Origin: Doryteuthis pealeii
Taxonomy: Eukaryota; Mollusca; Cephalopoda; Myopsida; Loliginidae
Length of the DNA: 64,000 bases
Assembly (NCBI GenBank): GCA_023376005.1
Contig: CM042179.1
Coordinates: 16,893,554 to 16,957,553 of the forward strand
Direction: 5' to 3'
Part shown: positions 51,545-63,090 of the stretch, one piece after another
Position numbering within the stretch: position 1 is the first letter of the stretch
How the letters are laid out: each line of letters begins with the position of its first letter
Translations under genes and position numbers: made by a program
The notes under the pieces: model-generated
The model's input: only the letters and a program-made list of their open reading frames with translations
The model's database searches: none
What the model was told of the DNA's origin: nothing

Positions 51545-51950
51545 CCATTTTTTATGTCTCTTTTGTGCTCGTAGATTTGTTGCTTCACCTATGTATTGTT
51601 TATTGCAACCTAAACATTAGATGGTATGCACACATCAGACCTCATGTGAGTATGGTTGTTTTTATTGTTGATTATATTTCTGATTGTTTTTGAGGAATTT
51701 GTGACAGTTTTGATTCTAATGTTATTGAGGGCTTTTTTTTTCAACAGTTGTGGCCGAACTGTTGGGTAAAATAATGTGTCTGTGTAAATGGTAATTATTG
51801 TAAAAATTGTTAATAGAAATTGTGGGAAGGTATTTTCGGTTATGGATTTTGAAAGCTTTCTTTTTGGCACATTTTATGTAGTGTTTAGAATTTGTGTGAA
51901 AGATTTTTCTATGTAGTTCATTTAACAATATAGCTGCAGCATCCACTTAA
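51545..51950 (-). pseudogene. Penelope-like element fragment: RT C-terminus and GIY-YIG endonuclease start
   Basis: Minus strand, reading across frames: LLNELHRKIFHTNSKHYIKC; then FYPTVRPQLLKKKALNNIRI; NSSKTIRNIINNKNN; DVCIPSNV; and, after a frameshift, GCNKQYIGEATNLRAQKRH. The order (C-terminal RT block, a VxYxIPC-like piece, then C..xYIGEt..R) is that of Penelope-like elements. Frameshifts and stops make it non-coding. Related to hammerhead-bearing Penelope elements; see the ribozyme at 38.6 kb. Confidence 0.6.
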
Positions 51951-52039
51951 CAAACATCACCTGTCAATGCAACTTATATTTATTTTTATAAAATTACATA
52001 CTGTCAGATTCACTTCCATTTCTTCCTGACACACACACA

Positions 52040-52335
52040 CACACACACTCTTACCATCCATTGATCAGTCATTGCTCCTGGTAAGTTCTTAACTCAGCAT
52101 CTAGTGTCCCCACATGTAAGTTTTTGCTGGTCAGCCAACACTGGTGTGTTCATGTGTAGGAGTCCACAAGAGAACATTGCTAAAATGTTCATCTCTGCTT
52201 CTCTATCATATCTTGTTCATCTCACTTGGATGGTTTGCGTGATAAGCTACTGTTTTGGTGGGATACTGCTTCCATGATTTGTTCAAAACAGCATGCACCA
52301 TCCTTGTATAGTTTCTGTGGACTGTGTACTTAACT
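52040..52335 (-). pseudogene. LINE 3'-end relic, same lineage as 28.7 kb
   Basis: Nucleotide-level match to 28,700-29,030: CATGATTTGTTCAAAACAGCA against the corresponding CACGATTTATTCAGGACTGC; GGTCAGCCAACACTGGTGTG against GGGCGGCCCACACTAGCATG. Corresponds to the C-terminal GRPARTYIDQL and the LYGCTTWT regions. Heavily mutated. Confidence 0.7.
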
Positions 52336-52679
52336 AGTATGCACACTCCAATTGTTTTTCAAATGCTGATGGAATTTTATCTCAAACATTGTTTCAAATC
52401 TTTTGTACTAATCAACGGTCTAATCGATTGTGGTCACCCGAAATATATTTTAAAATGATGTTACATGACAGTAATTGTTTTGCTTAATACAAACAAAGAA
52501 AATTGCTTTCTCAACAATAATTGGCACATTGACAGGACAATGGCTGGTAGAGCAGGGAGCTTTAATAAACTTCAAGTGTTTCTATAAAAAAAAATTTTTT
52601 AATTAAAAATTGAAAACTATTGTGACAATATTTTTAAATATTTCTTTTCATAGACATTTGAAATTAATTAAAAAGAAGA

Positions 52680-52870
52680 AAAAAAATTTGTCTGCAACGA
52701 ATTTTAAAAACGAATTAAAATTAATTAATTAAATCTATTATTTAAGGTCAAACTTTTGTCTAAAATGATAAGTAGTAACATAATGACCATCATTAAAAAA
52801 AGAAAAATATCATTACATTAGCAATTTATTTTTTTTATATTTAAAACGATTTTTGGTCAATTTTGTTCGC
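52680..52870 (+). repeat. R5 module (also at 18.3, 36.1, 58.1 and 59.5 kb)
   Basis: AATCTATTATTTAAGGTCAA, GATAAGTAGTAACATAATGA and ACCATCATTAAAAAAAG, a block found next to R1, R2 and R4 copies across the window in both orientations. Confidence 0.7.
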
Positions 52871-52904
52871 CAACACCATTTTGGTTCTTTTTAAGTGGTT
52901 TTAT

Positions 52905-54060
52905 TAGCATTTCCAGTTGATCTTTTTATTTGAGGTTATTGTTATTTAATCACATTAGTTATATAGAGCTGTGTAAATGGAGTTCAAAACTGTTTGAATT
53001 ATGCAAATATCCCCTGCAGTTCAAAAGTTATGAGAATTTGGGAGTACAAAAGTGGACATGATTTTGATAAGAAATATGTCAACTAATGGATCAATTCAGA
53101 ATCAGAAATTCAGTAATTTTTTCACCATTTCTTTATTTTTTAAACAATTTTGATAAAACTTTGCATTCTTAAAGATTAACCACTTTGATTTTACGAAAAA
53201 AATAACACAGAAAATTCAACTGCGGAACAAAATTTCTATTACTCATTTTCAGCCGATTTAACACAAAATACTGTTTAACTCGCTGTAAAAGATAATTCAA
53301 TGGATAAAAAACACATAAAAATTATATATTCAGAAAGAATATTCTATATTCTTTCCAACCATATAAATATTTTTTTTTTAATTGGGCCCGAAATACGCTA
53401 GTAATTACCTTTTTAAGCTGATAAGGTCAAAATTATGAGAGACTGTTTACATTTGTAAATCGAGTAAATTTGACTGTTTTCTTTTCAAAATTAAAACTTT
53501 GAGCAAAATCCCTGACGGTATAATCGTTTTTATTTCACACATTATATATGGAAATAATCCTTCTATTACTAGCATAGTGCTTTTTTTTTTTTGCTTCTCT
53601 TATATTTTTTAAAGAAATTGCCTTCAAATTTGCTCTATTGCTCTATTCCACGGGGCCTAGAAAAAAAAGAAAGAAAAAAAGGTCCTGTTTGTACTTCCAG
53701 GTGTCTTCTAATTGAGTGTAAAATTTCAAGAATATTGATAAAAGATTAGCCACTATGATTTTGAAAAACAAAATAGCATGTAAAAATTAGTCTAAAAAAA
53801 AAAAATAAATAAAAAAAATCATTTTATGTCTTTGTTTTTTCAAAGCAAAATATCATTTTAACTCGCTGTAAAAAATTATTCAATTGATAAAAACACATAA
53901 AAATCATATATCTGGAAAGATTATTTTCTTTTCTTTCCAGCCATCTAAATATTTTTAAGATTGGTTCAGAAATACTCGAGAAATTGCAAATTTTACTGAT
54001 TAAGGTCGCAAATTTGAAAATGTCCACATTTATCAGTTAAATGCTTGTAATGCTAGTTTT
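52905..54060 (+). repeat. R3 interspersed repeat, plus orientation
   Basis: GCATTTCCAGTTGATC start, TATGCAAATATCCCCTG, GTGGACATGATTTTG, AAAGATTAACCACTTTG and two copies of the ACTCGCTGTAAAA..ATAATT block (53,278 and 53,860). Confidence 0.7.
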
Positions 54061-54064
54061 ATTA

Positions 54065-54882
54065 TCTTGTTTACAAATTTAATGTAATATTCGCTATTGC
54101 AAAAAAAATTTACCAAAAATCAGGGAATTATCCAATTTTAATGAAGTTTTCAGTATTGATTTATCAATTAATGAATTTTATAATGCATCAGTTATTTTAT
54201 TTCAAAACTTTAATTAAATATTTTTGTTATGAAAAATTAATATATAAAATTCATTTAAAATAAAAATATTCGTATCTTAAGTTTAAAATGTTACATTTTT
54301 AGATTCTAGAAATAAATATCTATTTAATGCAAACCTTATTTTAGTCAATCAAAGTATACGTTTTGAAGAAAGACTCTATTGAAAATGTAGCCCCCCCCCC
54401 CTTAAGCAGAAAAAATATTGATGTATATTTTTTTCTTTTATAAGATAATAGCCAATTAAATAATTATCGAAATGAGTAAAAAAGAAATCTCCCAAAAATT
54501 AATTATTTATTATTTTTTTACATTTTATTTTCCGATTTTCGGTACTTATTTTCTTATAAAATATTCCACTTATATTTTTTTTGTCTATTTACAACTTAGG
54601 TCTTTTATCTTTTTATTTCTGTAATTAGTACCTATCAAGGACCAACTCGCCAATATTTTACACTCCCAAAGTAAGGGGGGGGGGTCAAAATTAAGTGACC
54701 TGAAAAAAAAAAAAGTTTTGAAATAAAACAAACAATGCATTATAAAGATCATTCATTGATAAATAAATTTCATTACAATGATAATTCCCTGATTTTTGGT
54801 AAATTATTTTCTGTAAGGGGGAGGGGGCTAAATTAATTTTGTCAAAAACGCATTTAGGCCATTTTTTGGGTATACCTAGCTC
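54065..54882. mobile_element. R2 foldback element copy
   Basis: AAAATCAGGGAATTATCC, then core AATATTGATGTATATTTT, opposite arm AAATAATTCCCTGATTTT-like block and terminus CATTTTTTGGGTATACCTA at 54,862-54,880, the reverse complement of the left end at 35,272 and 59,829. Copy resembles 20.1 kb in internal order. Confidence 0.7.
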
Positions 54883-55126
54883 ATACCAATTAAAGTTTAT
54901 AAATTAATTACCACAGAGCTGAATTTAATTTTTAGAATAGATCAGTTAAATAATGAATTTAATGAGACTACAAAATAACTATTTCTCTAATTATTTAAAA
55001 AAAACAAAAAAAACATAAGCTATTTTAAATGTTTTACACACGTGACATAATACAGTACCACTCGTAAAAATTCAAAAGGATATTTTTCATAAATAAACTT
55101 TCTCGACCCATGGAAGTTGTCAAACT

Positions 55127-55162
55127 TGAGAGAGAGAGAAAGAGAAAGAGAAAGACAGAGAT
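55127..55162. repeat. GA-rich microsatellite
   Basis: GAGAGAGAGAAAGAGAAAGA-type purine tract. Confidence 0.9.
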
Positions 55163-55554
55163 TTGGACAAAATGGATAGCTGTCTGTTTACTACGTAAAT
55201 ACAATGACGAAAAGTATACGAGTTATCTGTCCTTTGTTTTGATTTTAACGTAACGAAATTATTAGCATGTTGATGCTAACAATACTTTCCACTTCCACTA
55301 TCCACACATTTGTCAGTATGAAAAAACTGCCTACTACTTCGGTAAAAATTTAAAACAAAAAATAGGAGTACACGTGTTAGTAATTAGATGTCAATAATAT
55401 TCCAATAAAGGGAGGAGTAAAATCTATAGAAATAACTCCCGAACATGTATCATTTCACCATTATATTATTATTTATTTAGTAGACAGGACACCCTCGTTT
55501 AATTTCATTTAAAAAATCAATTTCATATATGATTAGGGACTGGCAAACAGAGGC

Positions 55555-56705
55555 TAAAATTCGTTTTTGACAAAATGACTTTAGCCCCCTACAGAAAATA
55601 ATTTACCAAAAATCAGGGAATTATCGGTTGGTTGGTTGGTTTATTAATTTTAACGGCATATCAACCCGTCCAGGGTTATATCATGCCTAGCGGTTGGGTT
55701 GTTATACATATTGTGTATTCATATATATACATTTAGTAATTGGTTTTAACAATGTGTTAGCATTATTGGGAATCATACTGTATGCCATTGATTTGTTTCA
55801 TGTCTATATTCTATGGTATAATTTTATTTCCCTCAAAAAGGAGAAAATATCCTCTATGTTAACATTTTCAAATAGGTCCTTCATATTGTTTGCTTTAAAA
55901 TAATGGTTTCTGATGTGAGCAAAAAATCTGCATTCCATCAATAAGTGTTTGACTGTCAGGGGTGTTTGACATGTTTCACATTGTGGTTGTTGTTCTTGTT
56001 CGAGTATATAAGAGTGTGTTAGTTTTGTATGACCAATGTATAATCGGGACATAATGACTTGTTCCTTTCTAGACTTCCTTAAAGTTAGTCTGCAGCCTCC
56101 CAAAGTCGGTTTGATTAGGAAGAGTTTATTGTGGATACAGTTATTCCAGTGTTGCTGCCATTTTGTATGAAGGAATCTATTAATTTTAGGTTTCAAGTCA
56201 GTATATGGTATCTGGAACTTGTCAGGGATTAAAGCTAGAGCCGATTTAGCTGCAGAGTCAGCTCTTTCATTCCCCCTCACTCCTATATGACTTGGTATCC
56301 AGCATATAATAATCTCCTTAGAGTTAGACATTGAGTCTAATCTATTCAGGAGCTTAATGATGAGAGGGTCTTCCAGTTTTTTATTTCTTAATGATAGTAG
56401 GACTGAGAGCGAGTCTGAAAAGATGATATATTTTGTGTGTTTATTTTCAGAGATGATGTCAAGTGCTATATCTATTGCACGGGTTTCAGCTGAAAAAATG
56501 GAACTCTTTATAATGCATTATTTATTTTATTTTAAAACTTTCATTTTTTTCAGGTCACTTAATTTTGACCCCCCTTATGTTGGGGGCGTAACATTGCTTC
56601 AAGTTGGTCCTAACTTGATACTAATTACAGTATAAATAAAGAGATAAAAGACCGAAGTTATGAATAGAAACAAAAATTTTTTTTTTACAGTTGAGCTCCT
56701 ATGAG
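55555..56705 (+). mobile_element. R2 element interrupted by a LINE
   Basis: R2 left arm runs to AAAATCAGGGAATTATC at 55,625 and resumes at TTTATAATGCATTATTTATT (56,508). Uninterrupted copies show about 45 bp of arm (ATTTTAATGAAATTTTCAGT and what follows) between these points, which is missing. The rest of the arm, TAATTACAGTATAAATAAA, follows to 56,640. Confidence 0.75.
55625..56510 (-). pseudogene. 5'-truncated non-LTR retrotransposon 3' end: RNase H and zinc-knuckle-like region
   Basis: Minus strand from about 56,510: IFSAETRAIDIALDIIS, YIIFSDSLSVLLSLRN, then an open frame with ICWIPSHIGVRGNERADSAA (RNase H C-terminal motif SHxGxxGNExAD), and a Cys/His block QCETCQTPLTVKHLLMEC. Catalytic Glu (SAETRA), Asp (FSDS) and final Asp (RAD) are present. 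The ORF stops at about 55,804; the 3' end AAAATTAATAAACCAACC- (55,625-55,650 on plus as GGTTGGTTGGTTGG) is the LINE tail. The N-terminal RT is missing. An I/Jockey-like lineage carries such an RNase H; assignment to a clade is not possible here. Confidence 0.88.
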
Positions 56706-58205
56706 AAAATAAGTACCGAAAATCGAAAAATAAAATGTAAAAAAAAAAAATATAAAATAATTTTTATTTTTTTATTTTTTATTTTTTATTTTTTTTTTTT
56801 TTTTTTTTAGGAGATTTCTTTTTTACTCATTTCCATAATTATTTAATTGACTATTATCTTATTAAAAAAAAAAATTATATATCGATATTTTTTCTGCGAA
56901 AATAGAATTTTTCTTCAAAACCTATTACTTCGTGAGTATAAAGTAAGGTTTGCATTAAATAGATATTTATTTCTAGAAACTAAAAATATAACATTTTAAA
57001 CTTAATATCAAGGCCACATATTTTAAAACAATTGAATTGATTTTCAATAAAAAACCATAATGTTTGACCAATAATTCTATGGAAGACCAAATGTTTTATG
57101 TTTTAAAAACATAAAATATCTTCCTCTCTATTCTATGTTTGTGTCAGTAATTTAACCGAAAGATTCAATATCTAATAAGTTAATGTAAGTTCATTTCATT
57201 ATTACTATTTTTAATTCAATTATTCCTTTTTAATTAAAAATATTCAAATTCTAATTGATGTTTTCTCACTTTTTATCTTTAAATTAACATTTTTTGTTTT
57301 TAACTAAAATAAAAAAAAATTGCAATTCCAAAATCTTGTCATGTCTGGCCGGACAGGACTATCTGGAACCCCATCTAAAATTTTTGTTTTTAATTTTTGT
57401 TTTTTTCCTTCAATGGATTATTATCGATTGCACACCAATCTATCAGATTGTAAAAAAAAAATTCTAAAAAGTTCTTTATTTTTCAAGTTCCCCGTCGTAA
57501 ATATTGGAAACGTTAAAAAAAGATTTTTTTTTTCCTTCCTTCTGGATTATTATCGTTTACACACCAATATATCAGATTTTTTTTTAATTCTTAAAAGTTC
57601 TTTACTTTTTAAGTGTTATGGGGTGCTCATTTTCCCGTACGGGGAAATTATTTTCTGTAGGAGGGGGTGCTAAATTCATTTTGCCAAAAACCGGGTTTTA
57701 CGTCAATCAAACAACACAAAAAAAATTTAAAATATTATAGCAATTATGGAATACCATACACGAAACGTAAATAATATGCACATTTTATTTTCAATGAAAC
57801 TAAATATATTTTTGATTTTTTTTACATACAAAAAACGGATTTTCCTTGGTTAAAAGTTAAAACTAGTGTGAAAAATTTCAGTAACATTTAATGAATATGT
57901 ATTTAAAGTAACGCTTTACTTATTTCTAAAAAGAAATGTTTATAAGTATTTTAAAAATATTTTAAAGCCATTATTGAACACGATAAATCAAAATAAATTC
58001 AACGTAACTTTTTGTTGAAATTCGGACGATTTTTAATGTATAAAATGTATTATAAATAAATTGCATATTGTAATAATATTTTTCTTTTTTAATGATGGTC
58101 ATTATGTTATTACTTATCGATTTAAACAAAGTTTGACCTTAAATAATAGATTTAATTATTTTTAATTAGCTTTTAAAACTCGTAGAAACTGAATTCTGTG
58201 CCAGT
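56625..58205 (+). repeat. Tandem duplication, copy 1
   Basis: Starts AATTACAGTATAAATAAAGA, includes TTCTTCAAAACCTATTACTT, GAAAGATTCAATATCTAATA, a 57,310-57,660 stretch with two imperfect copies of GGATTATTATCG-TT-ACACACC, and the R5 block at 57,995-58,180. Confidence 0.8.
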
Positions 58206-58211
58206 CCCTAA

Positions 58212-59580
58212 ATTACAGTATAAATAAAGAGATAAAAGACCGAAGTTATGAATAGAAACAAAAAAAATTTTTTACGGTTGCTCTTCTATGATAAAATAAG
58301 TATTGATTTTCAAAAAATAAAATGTAAAAAAAAATTAAAAAAATTTTTATTTTTATTTTTTTTAGGAGATTTCTTTTTTTTACTCATTTCCATAATTATT
58401 TAATTGACTATTATCTTATTAAAAAAAAAAATCATAACTCGATATTTTTTCTGCAAAAATAGAATTTTTCTTCAAAACTTATTACTTCATGAGTATAAAG
58501 TAAGGTTTGGATTAAATAGATATTTATTTCTAGAAACTAAAAATATAACATTTTAAAACTCTTAAAGTCCTATACCACCTCATTCCACCCGGCCAGAAGT
58601 CTCATTCGTTTTCCTAATCCACCCCAAATAGCCTTTGTTTAAATGTATTATTAAACATATTTAGAAGCTTTTTGATTTAAGGGAAATAACAGGTAACTTT
58701 AGATGCAAAGGTCATTTTTAGCCATTTTTTTTTATATATCCTTATAGCAATGCTCTGGACTTAGAAAATTCTCAACAGGATGTTAAGAGTTAAACCTAAT
58801 ATCAAGATTCACATATTTTAAAACAATTAAATTGATTTTCAATATAAATCACATAATGTTAGAAGATTAATTGTATGGAAGACAATTAAGACCAAATACA
58901 TAAAATATGAAATATATCTTCCTCTATTAGAAAGAGTTATTTTTTGTGTCAGTAATTTAACCGAAAGATTCAATATCTAATAAGTTAAGGTAAGTTCATT
59001 TGATTATTACTATTTTTAATTCAATTATTCGACTTTTATTTTTATACAAATAAAAAACGTTTTTTTTATTTATACTGTAATTAAAAACCGAACGCTGACC
59101 AACCCGCAGAGATTTTACGCCCACAGAGTAAGTGTGTGTGTGTGTGGGGGGGGGGGTCAAAATTAAGTGCCCTGAAACAAAATAAGAGTTTTGAAAAAGT
59201 TCATTCATTGATTAATCAACACTGAAAATTTCATTAAAATCCAATAATTCCCTGATTTTTGGTAAATTATTTTCTGTAGTTTAAAAAGTTTAAAATATTA
59301 TGCTCATTACGGAATTCCATAGAATTCCATAATATAAAGGGAAATATCCAAACTTTATTTCCAACCGGAAGTAATAATATAAACTCAACGTAACTTTTTG
59401 TTGAAATTCGGACGATTTTTAATGTATAAAATGTATTATAAATAAATTGCATATTGTAATAATATTTTTCTTTTTTAATGATGGTCATTATGTTACTACT
59501 TATCGATTTAGACAAAGTTTGACCTTAAATAATAGATTTAATTATTTCTAATTCGCTTTTACAACTCCTAGCCGACAAAA
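58212..59580 (+). repeat. Tandem duplication, copy 2
   Basis: Restarts AATTACAGTATAAATAAAGA at 58,212 and repeats the same order (TTCTTCAAAACTTATTACTT, GAAAGATTCAATATCTAATA, GACGATTTTTAATGTATAAA) with local insertions and deletions. Extra material at 58,560-58,790 (CTTAAAGTCCTATACCACCT) is not in copy 1. Confidence 0.8.
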
Positions 59581-59828
59581 TTAATGCTAGTAGCTATATA
59601 TGATTAATTGCTTGAATAAAGGAAGTTTTCTGAATGAAAACAAAATGTGTCTGAATTTTAACATCACATGCTGGTTTTAAGTTTTTACACTTGAAAATGA
59701 ATCTTGAATTCTATAAATTTCTAATCTAAATTCAGAATTGTTATTATTTACCTATTTAGACACTCAGTTTTCTTCCAGTGAATTTTGTCACAGGAATTTT
59801 ATTCAATCCACGAAGTACTCTTCTCATA

Positions 59829-60893
59829 TTAGGTATACCCAAAATGGTTCTAAAATGCATTTTTGACAAAATGACTTTAGCCACCCCCTACAGAAAATAA
59901 TTTACCAAAAAATCAGGGAATTATCGGTTTTAATGAAATTTTCAGTGTTTATTTATCAATGAATGATCATTATTATTTATTTTATTTCAAAACTCTCATT
60001 TTTGACCCCCCCCCCCACATGTTGGGGGCGTAACATTTTTTCGAGTTGATCTTATACTGTACTAATTACAGTATAAATAATAAGATAAAAGACCGAAGTT
60101 ATGAATAGAAACAAAAAATTTTTTACGGTGGCTTTTCTATGAGAAAATAAGTACCGAAAATCGAAAAATAAAATGTAAAAAAATAATAAATAATTAATTT
60201 TTGGGAGATTTCTTTTTACTCATTTCGATAATTATTTAATTGGCTATATAAAAGAAAAAATTATACATCGATATTTTTTCTGCTTAAGGGGGAGGGGGGT
60301 ACATTTTCAATAGAGTTTTTCTTCAAAAAGTATACTTTGATATAATAAAATAAAGTTTGCATTAAATAGATATTTATTTCTAGAATCTAAAAATATAGCA
60401 TTTTAAACTTAACTTTTCATATTTTAAATGAATTTTATATATTAATTTTTCATAGCAAAAATACTAAATTAAAGTTTTGAAACAAAATAACTGATGCATT
60501 ATAAAATTCATTAATTGATAAATCAATACTGAAAAATTCATTAAAATCGGATAATTACCTGATTTTTGGTAAATTATTTGCAATCGCGAATGTTACATTA
60601 AAACTGTAAACAAGCGCTTTAAAACCATTGAAAAAGAGACAAAATGGTGGATTGTGTCGAAATTGACCAAAACAAATCATTTTAAATCTATTAAAAATAA
60701 ACTGCATATGTAATGATGGTCATTATGTTACTACTACTTATCGCTTCAGACAAAAGTTTGACCCTTTTTTTTTCTATTCATAACTTCGGTCTTTTATCTC
60801 TTTATTTATACTGTAATTAGAAAACTATAAGACCAACTCAAAAAAATATTACGCCCCCAAAATAGGGGGGTGGGGGCAAAATTAGGTGACCTG

Positions 60894-60927
<34 letters not shown>

Positions 60928-61076
60928 TTTTGAAATAAAATACATAATGCATCCATTGATAAACAAACACTGAAAATTTCATTAAAATCCGATAATTCCC
61001 TAAGTTTTGGTAAATTATTTTCTGTAAAAGTCATTTTGTCAAAAACGCATTTTATGTTCATTTTGGGTATAGCTAG
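59829..61076. mobile_element. Near-complete R2 foldback element, about 1,248 bp
   Basis: Left end TAGGTATACCCAAAATGG, right end CATTTTGGGTATAGCTA. The first and last about 290 bp are reverse complements: GACAAAATGACTTTAGCC, AATCAGGGAATTATCGG, TGTTGGGGGCGTAA, ATTACAGTATAAATAA and CCGAAGTTATGAATAGAAAC are all found inverted at the right. About 650 bp between the arms is non-coding. Termini and bases beside them fit a TA target. No transposase, so it would need one from elsewhere. Confidence 0.85.
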
Positions 61077-61252
61077 TATATATGTTTTCTCGATAGGGTC
61101 CAACCAGAACTTTTTTAATAAACTAAAAGTGGATTAACTCATACCAAATATATTCTATTGTATGGACAGCGGAATGGGAACATTTTACTTCCGTGGATTA
61201 AATAAAAGGTTCGGTTTGAAATTCCCTAAAAGTAGTTAGTGTAAAACGCACT

Positions 61253-62560
61253 TTCAAAATGTCCGCTTAATTGTTAAAAATATTTTAAAACGTCAATAAA
61301 AAATGGAAAATTAACTTTTTTAATGTTTTCTTTTACGTTTAATATAAAGAACAATTCCAAGTTTATGTGTTATAAAAAAGAAAAAACTAATTTCTCTTAC
61401 ATAAAACCTAAATTTGTGCATTTAAAAGTAAATTCCTGCAAATTCTTAATCTTTGTTGACAGTTATCGCATCTTGACGTGTGCACCTTTTCTTAGTATGG
61501 AGGACTATACGTATAAAAAATTATTTTCTGAAGCAAAAACAAATTACTAATTTAGCATTTCCTTGATGCCTCACGATTTAACTCTTAATATTATTGAAAA
61601 AGAAAGTTGGGAAAATCAAAATTAGAATGTTAGAAATTATTTATAATAAAATTTTAACTGAACGGTAATATCTGCTTTCTGGGTATAAACGGGAGAATTA
61701 TTTATTTCCAAATAAAATAATAAATTTCTTCAAACACTGTTTGTTTGAGTTTTCTTTTACAGAGTATAATTATACACGCGTCATGGATTTGAACCTATTA
61801 ACTTATGTACCCCGAACACAGTGAAAACACCAACAACAGATTTCCCCAAAACCCAGTTTTTATTTCTCTTAGATCCATCTGTAATAAGAATGACAATTTT
61901 TAATTCAAACATTATTTTCAAAATTTATAAAATAAAAACCGACATATATTATGTCATTATTTTTAGCAAGATATTTTTTATACAATATTTTCTTTGATTA
62001 AATAAATACAATTTTGCTGTACATTAAAGAAAAGTATTCATTTTATAAATTTTTAAAAATCCCTGAAAAATAAAATAAAAATGTAGACAATAGGAACTTT
62101 TAATATAAAATTCTTTTGAAAATAATCTAATTTAAAAAGTTTTGTTTTTTTTAAAATACATATTTTTTCTTATTTACGAGATTTAAGTTTCAATGTTTAA
62201 GATGCCCTATTTCCAAAACCGATTTATTAGCGAATTATCTTTTTTTACATATGTTCCGTCATTAAATTGTCTTTCGAAAAATGTAAAATTTATTTATGTA
62301 CAAAAAAAAAAAAAAAAAAAAAAATCTTGGTAGGGGGAATCAATGCACGAAACAAAAACTAACAAAAAAAATTATTAGCCTTTTCAATTTAGTAAATATT
62401 TATTTACAATAAAAGTTTGTCTTTTGTTACTTCCTATACCGAAAGTTTTATCAAAATCGGATAGTTAGTTTATTTTATATGATCTTTAGAAGAATTTCCT
62501 GTGATCACCCTTTTATAGAGCCAGCAATATTTTGCACATAGCTACCTAAAAGCTACCAAT
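61253..62560. repeat. Duplicated segment R4, copy 2
   Basis: Second copy of 18,421-20,000 in the same orientation; lacks about 300 bp around the small ORF and ends near TTTCCTGTGATCACCC. The region corresponding to the spindlin-like ORF (61,690-61,810) is frameshifted. Confidence 0.8.
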
Positions 62561-62597
62561 TACAAAAAAGACATGTGAAGATCACCTGGGAGTACAG

Positions 62598-63090
62598 TAG
62601 GTACCACCAATTTTACCCTGTGAAATTTACCCCCCTATATTTAACACTATGAAACTTGGAGAAAAATTTATATTTTCTTGAAAAATTTTTTCCATTCGAA
62701 AGAAAAAACATTAAATAAACTCCTGATGATTTCTTTTTAATTTTTAGCTTACAGAAATAATGAAAATTATGATTGAAAAACAATGTTTTCATTTTTGCAC
62801 TGTTAAATCAACTGAAATTTAACGTAGCTAAAAACAAGTTACGATAAGAGTTATTTTTTAAAATTCTATGAAAAATCAATTAATTATCTAATTTTCATGA
62901 AAATTTCCATAAATGTTTACTATTGGATGTAAATACATCTGAAATAGTTTTTTTCTAAAATATATTAGGGGAAATATTTTTTTACGAGGTCTATCTTATT
63001 TTATGAGATAAAAAAAAATGACGCATCAGAAAAATGTTGTACTTTTTTTTCTATAACAGATAAGAGTCTGAATAACTATATCAATGAAAT
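62598..63090 (+). mobile_element. R1 element, left end plus body
   Basis: TAGGTACCACCAATTTTACC, TATATTTAACACTATGAAAC, TTTTTGCACTGTTAAATC and AATAACTATATCAATG. Second terminus not found before the window end. Confidence 0.65.
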
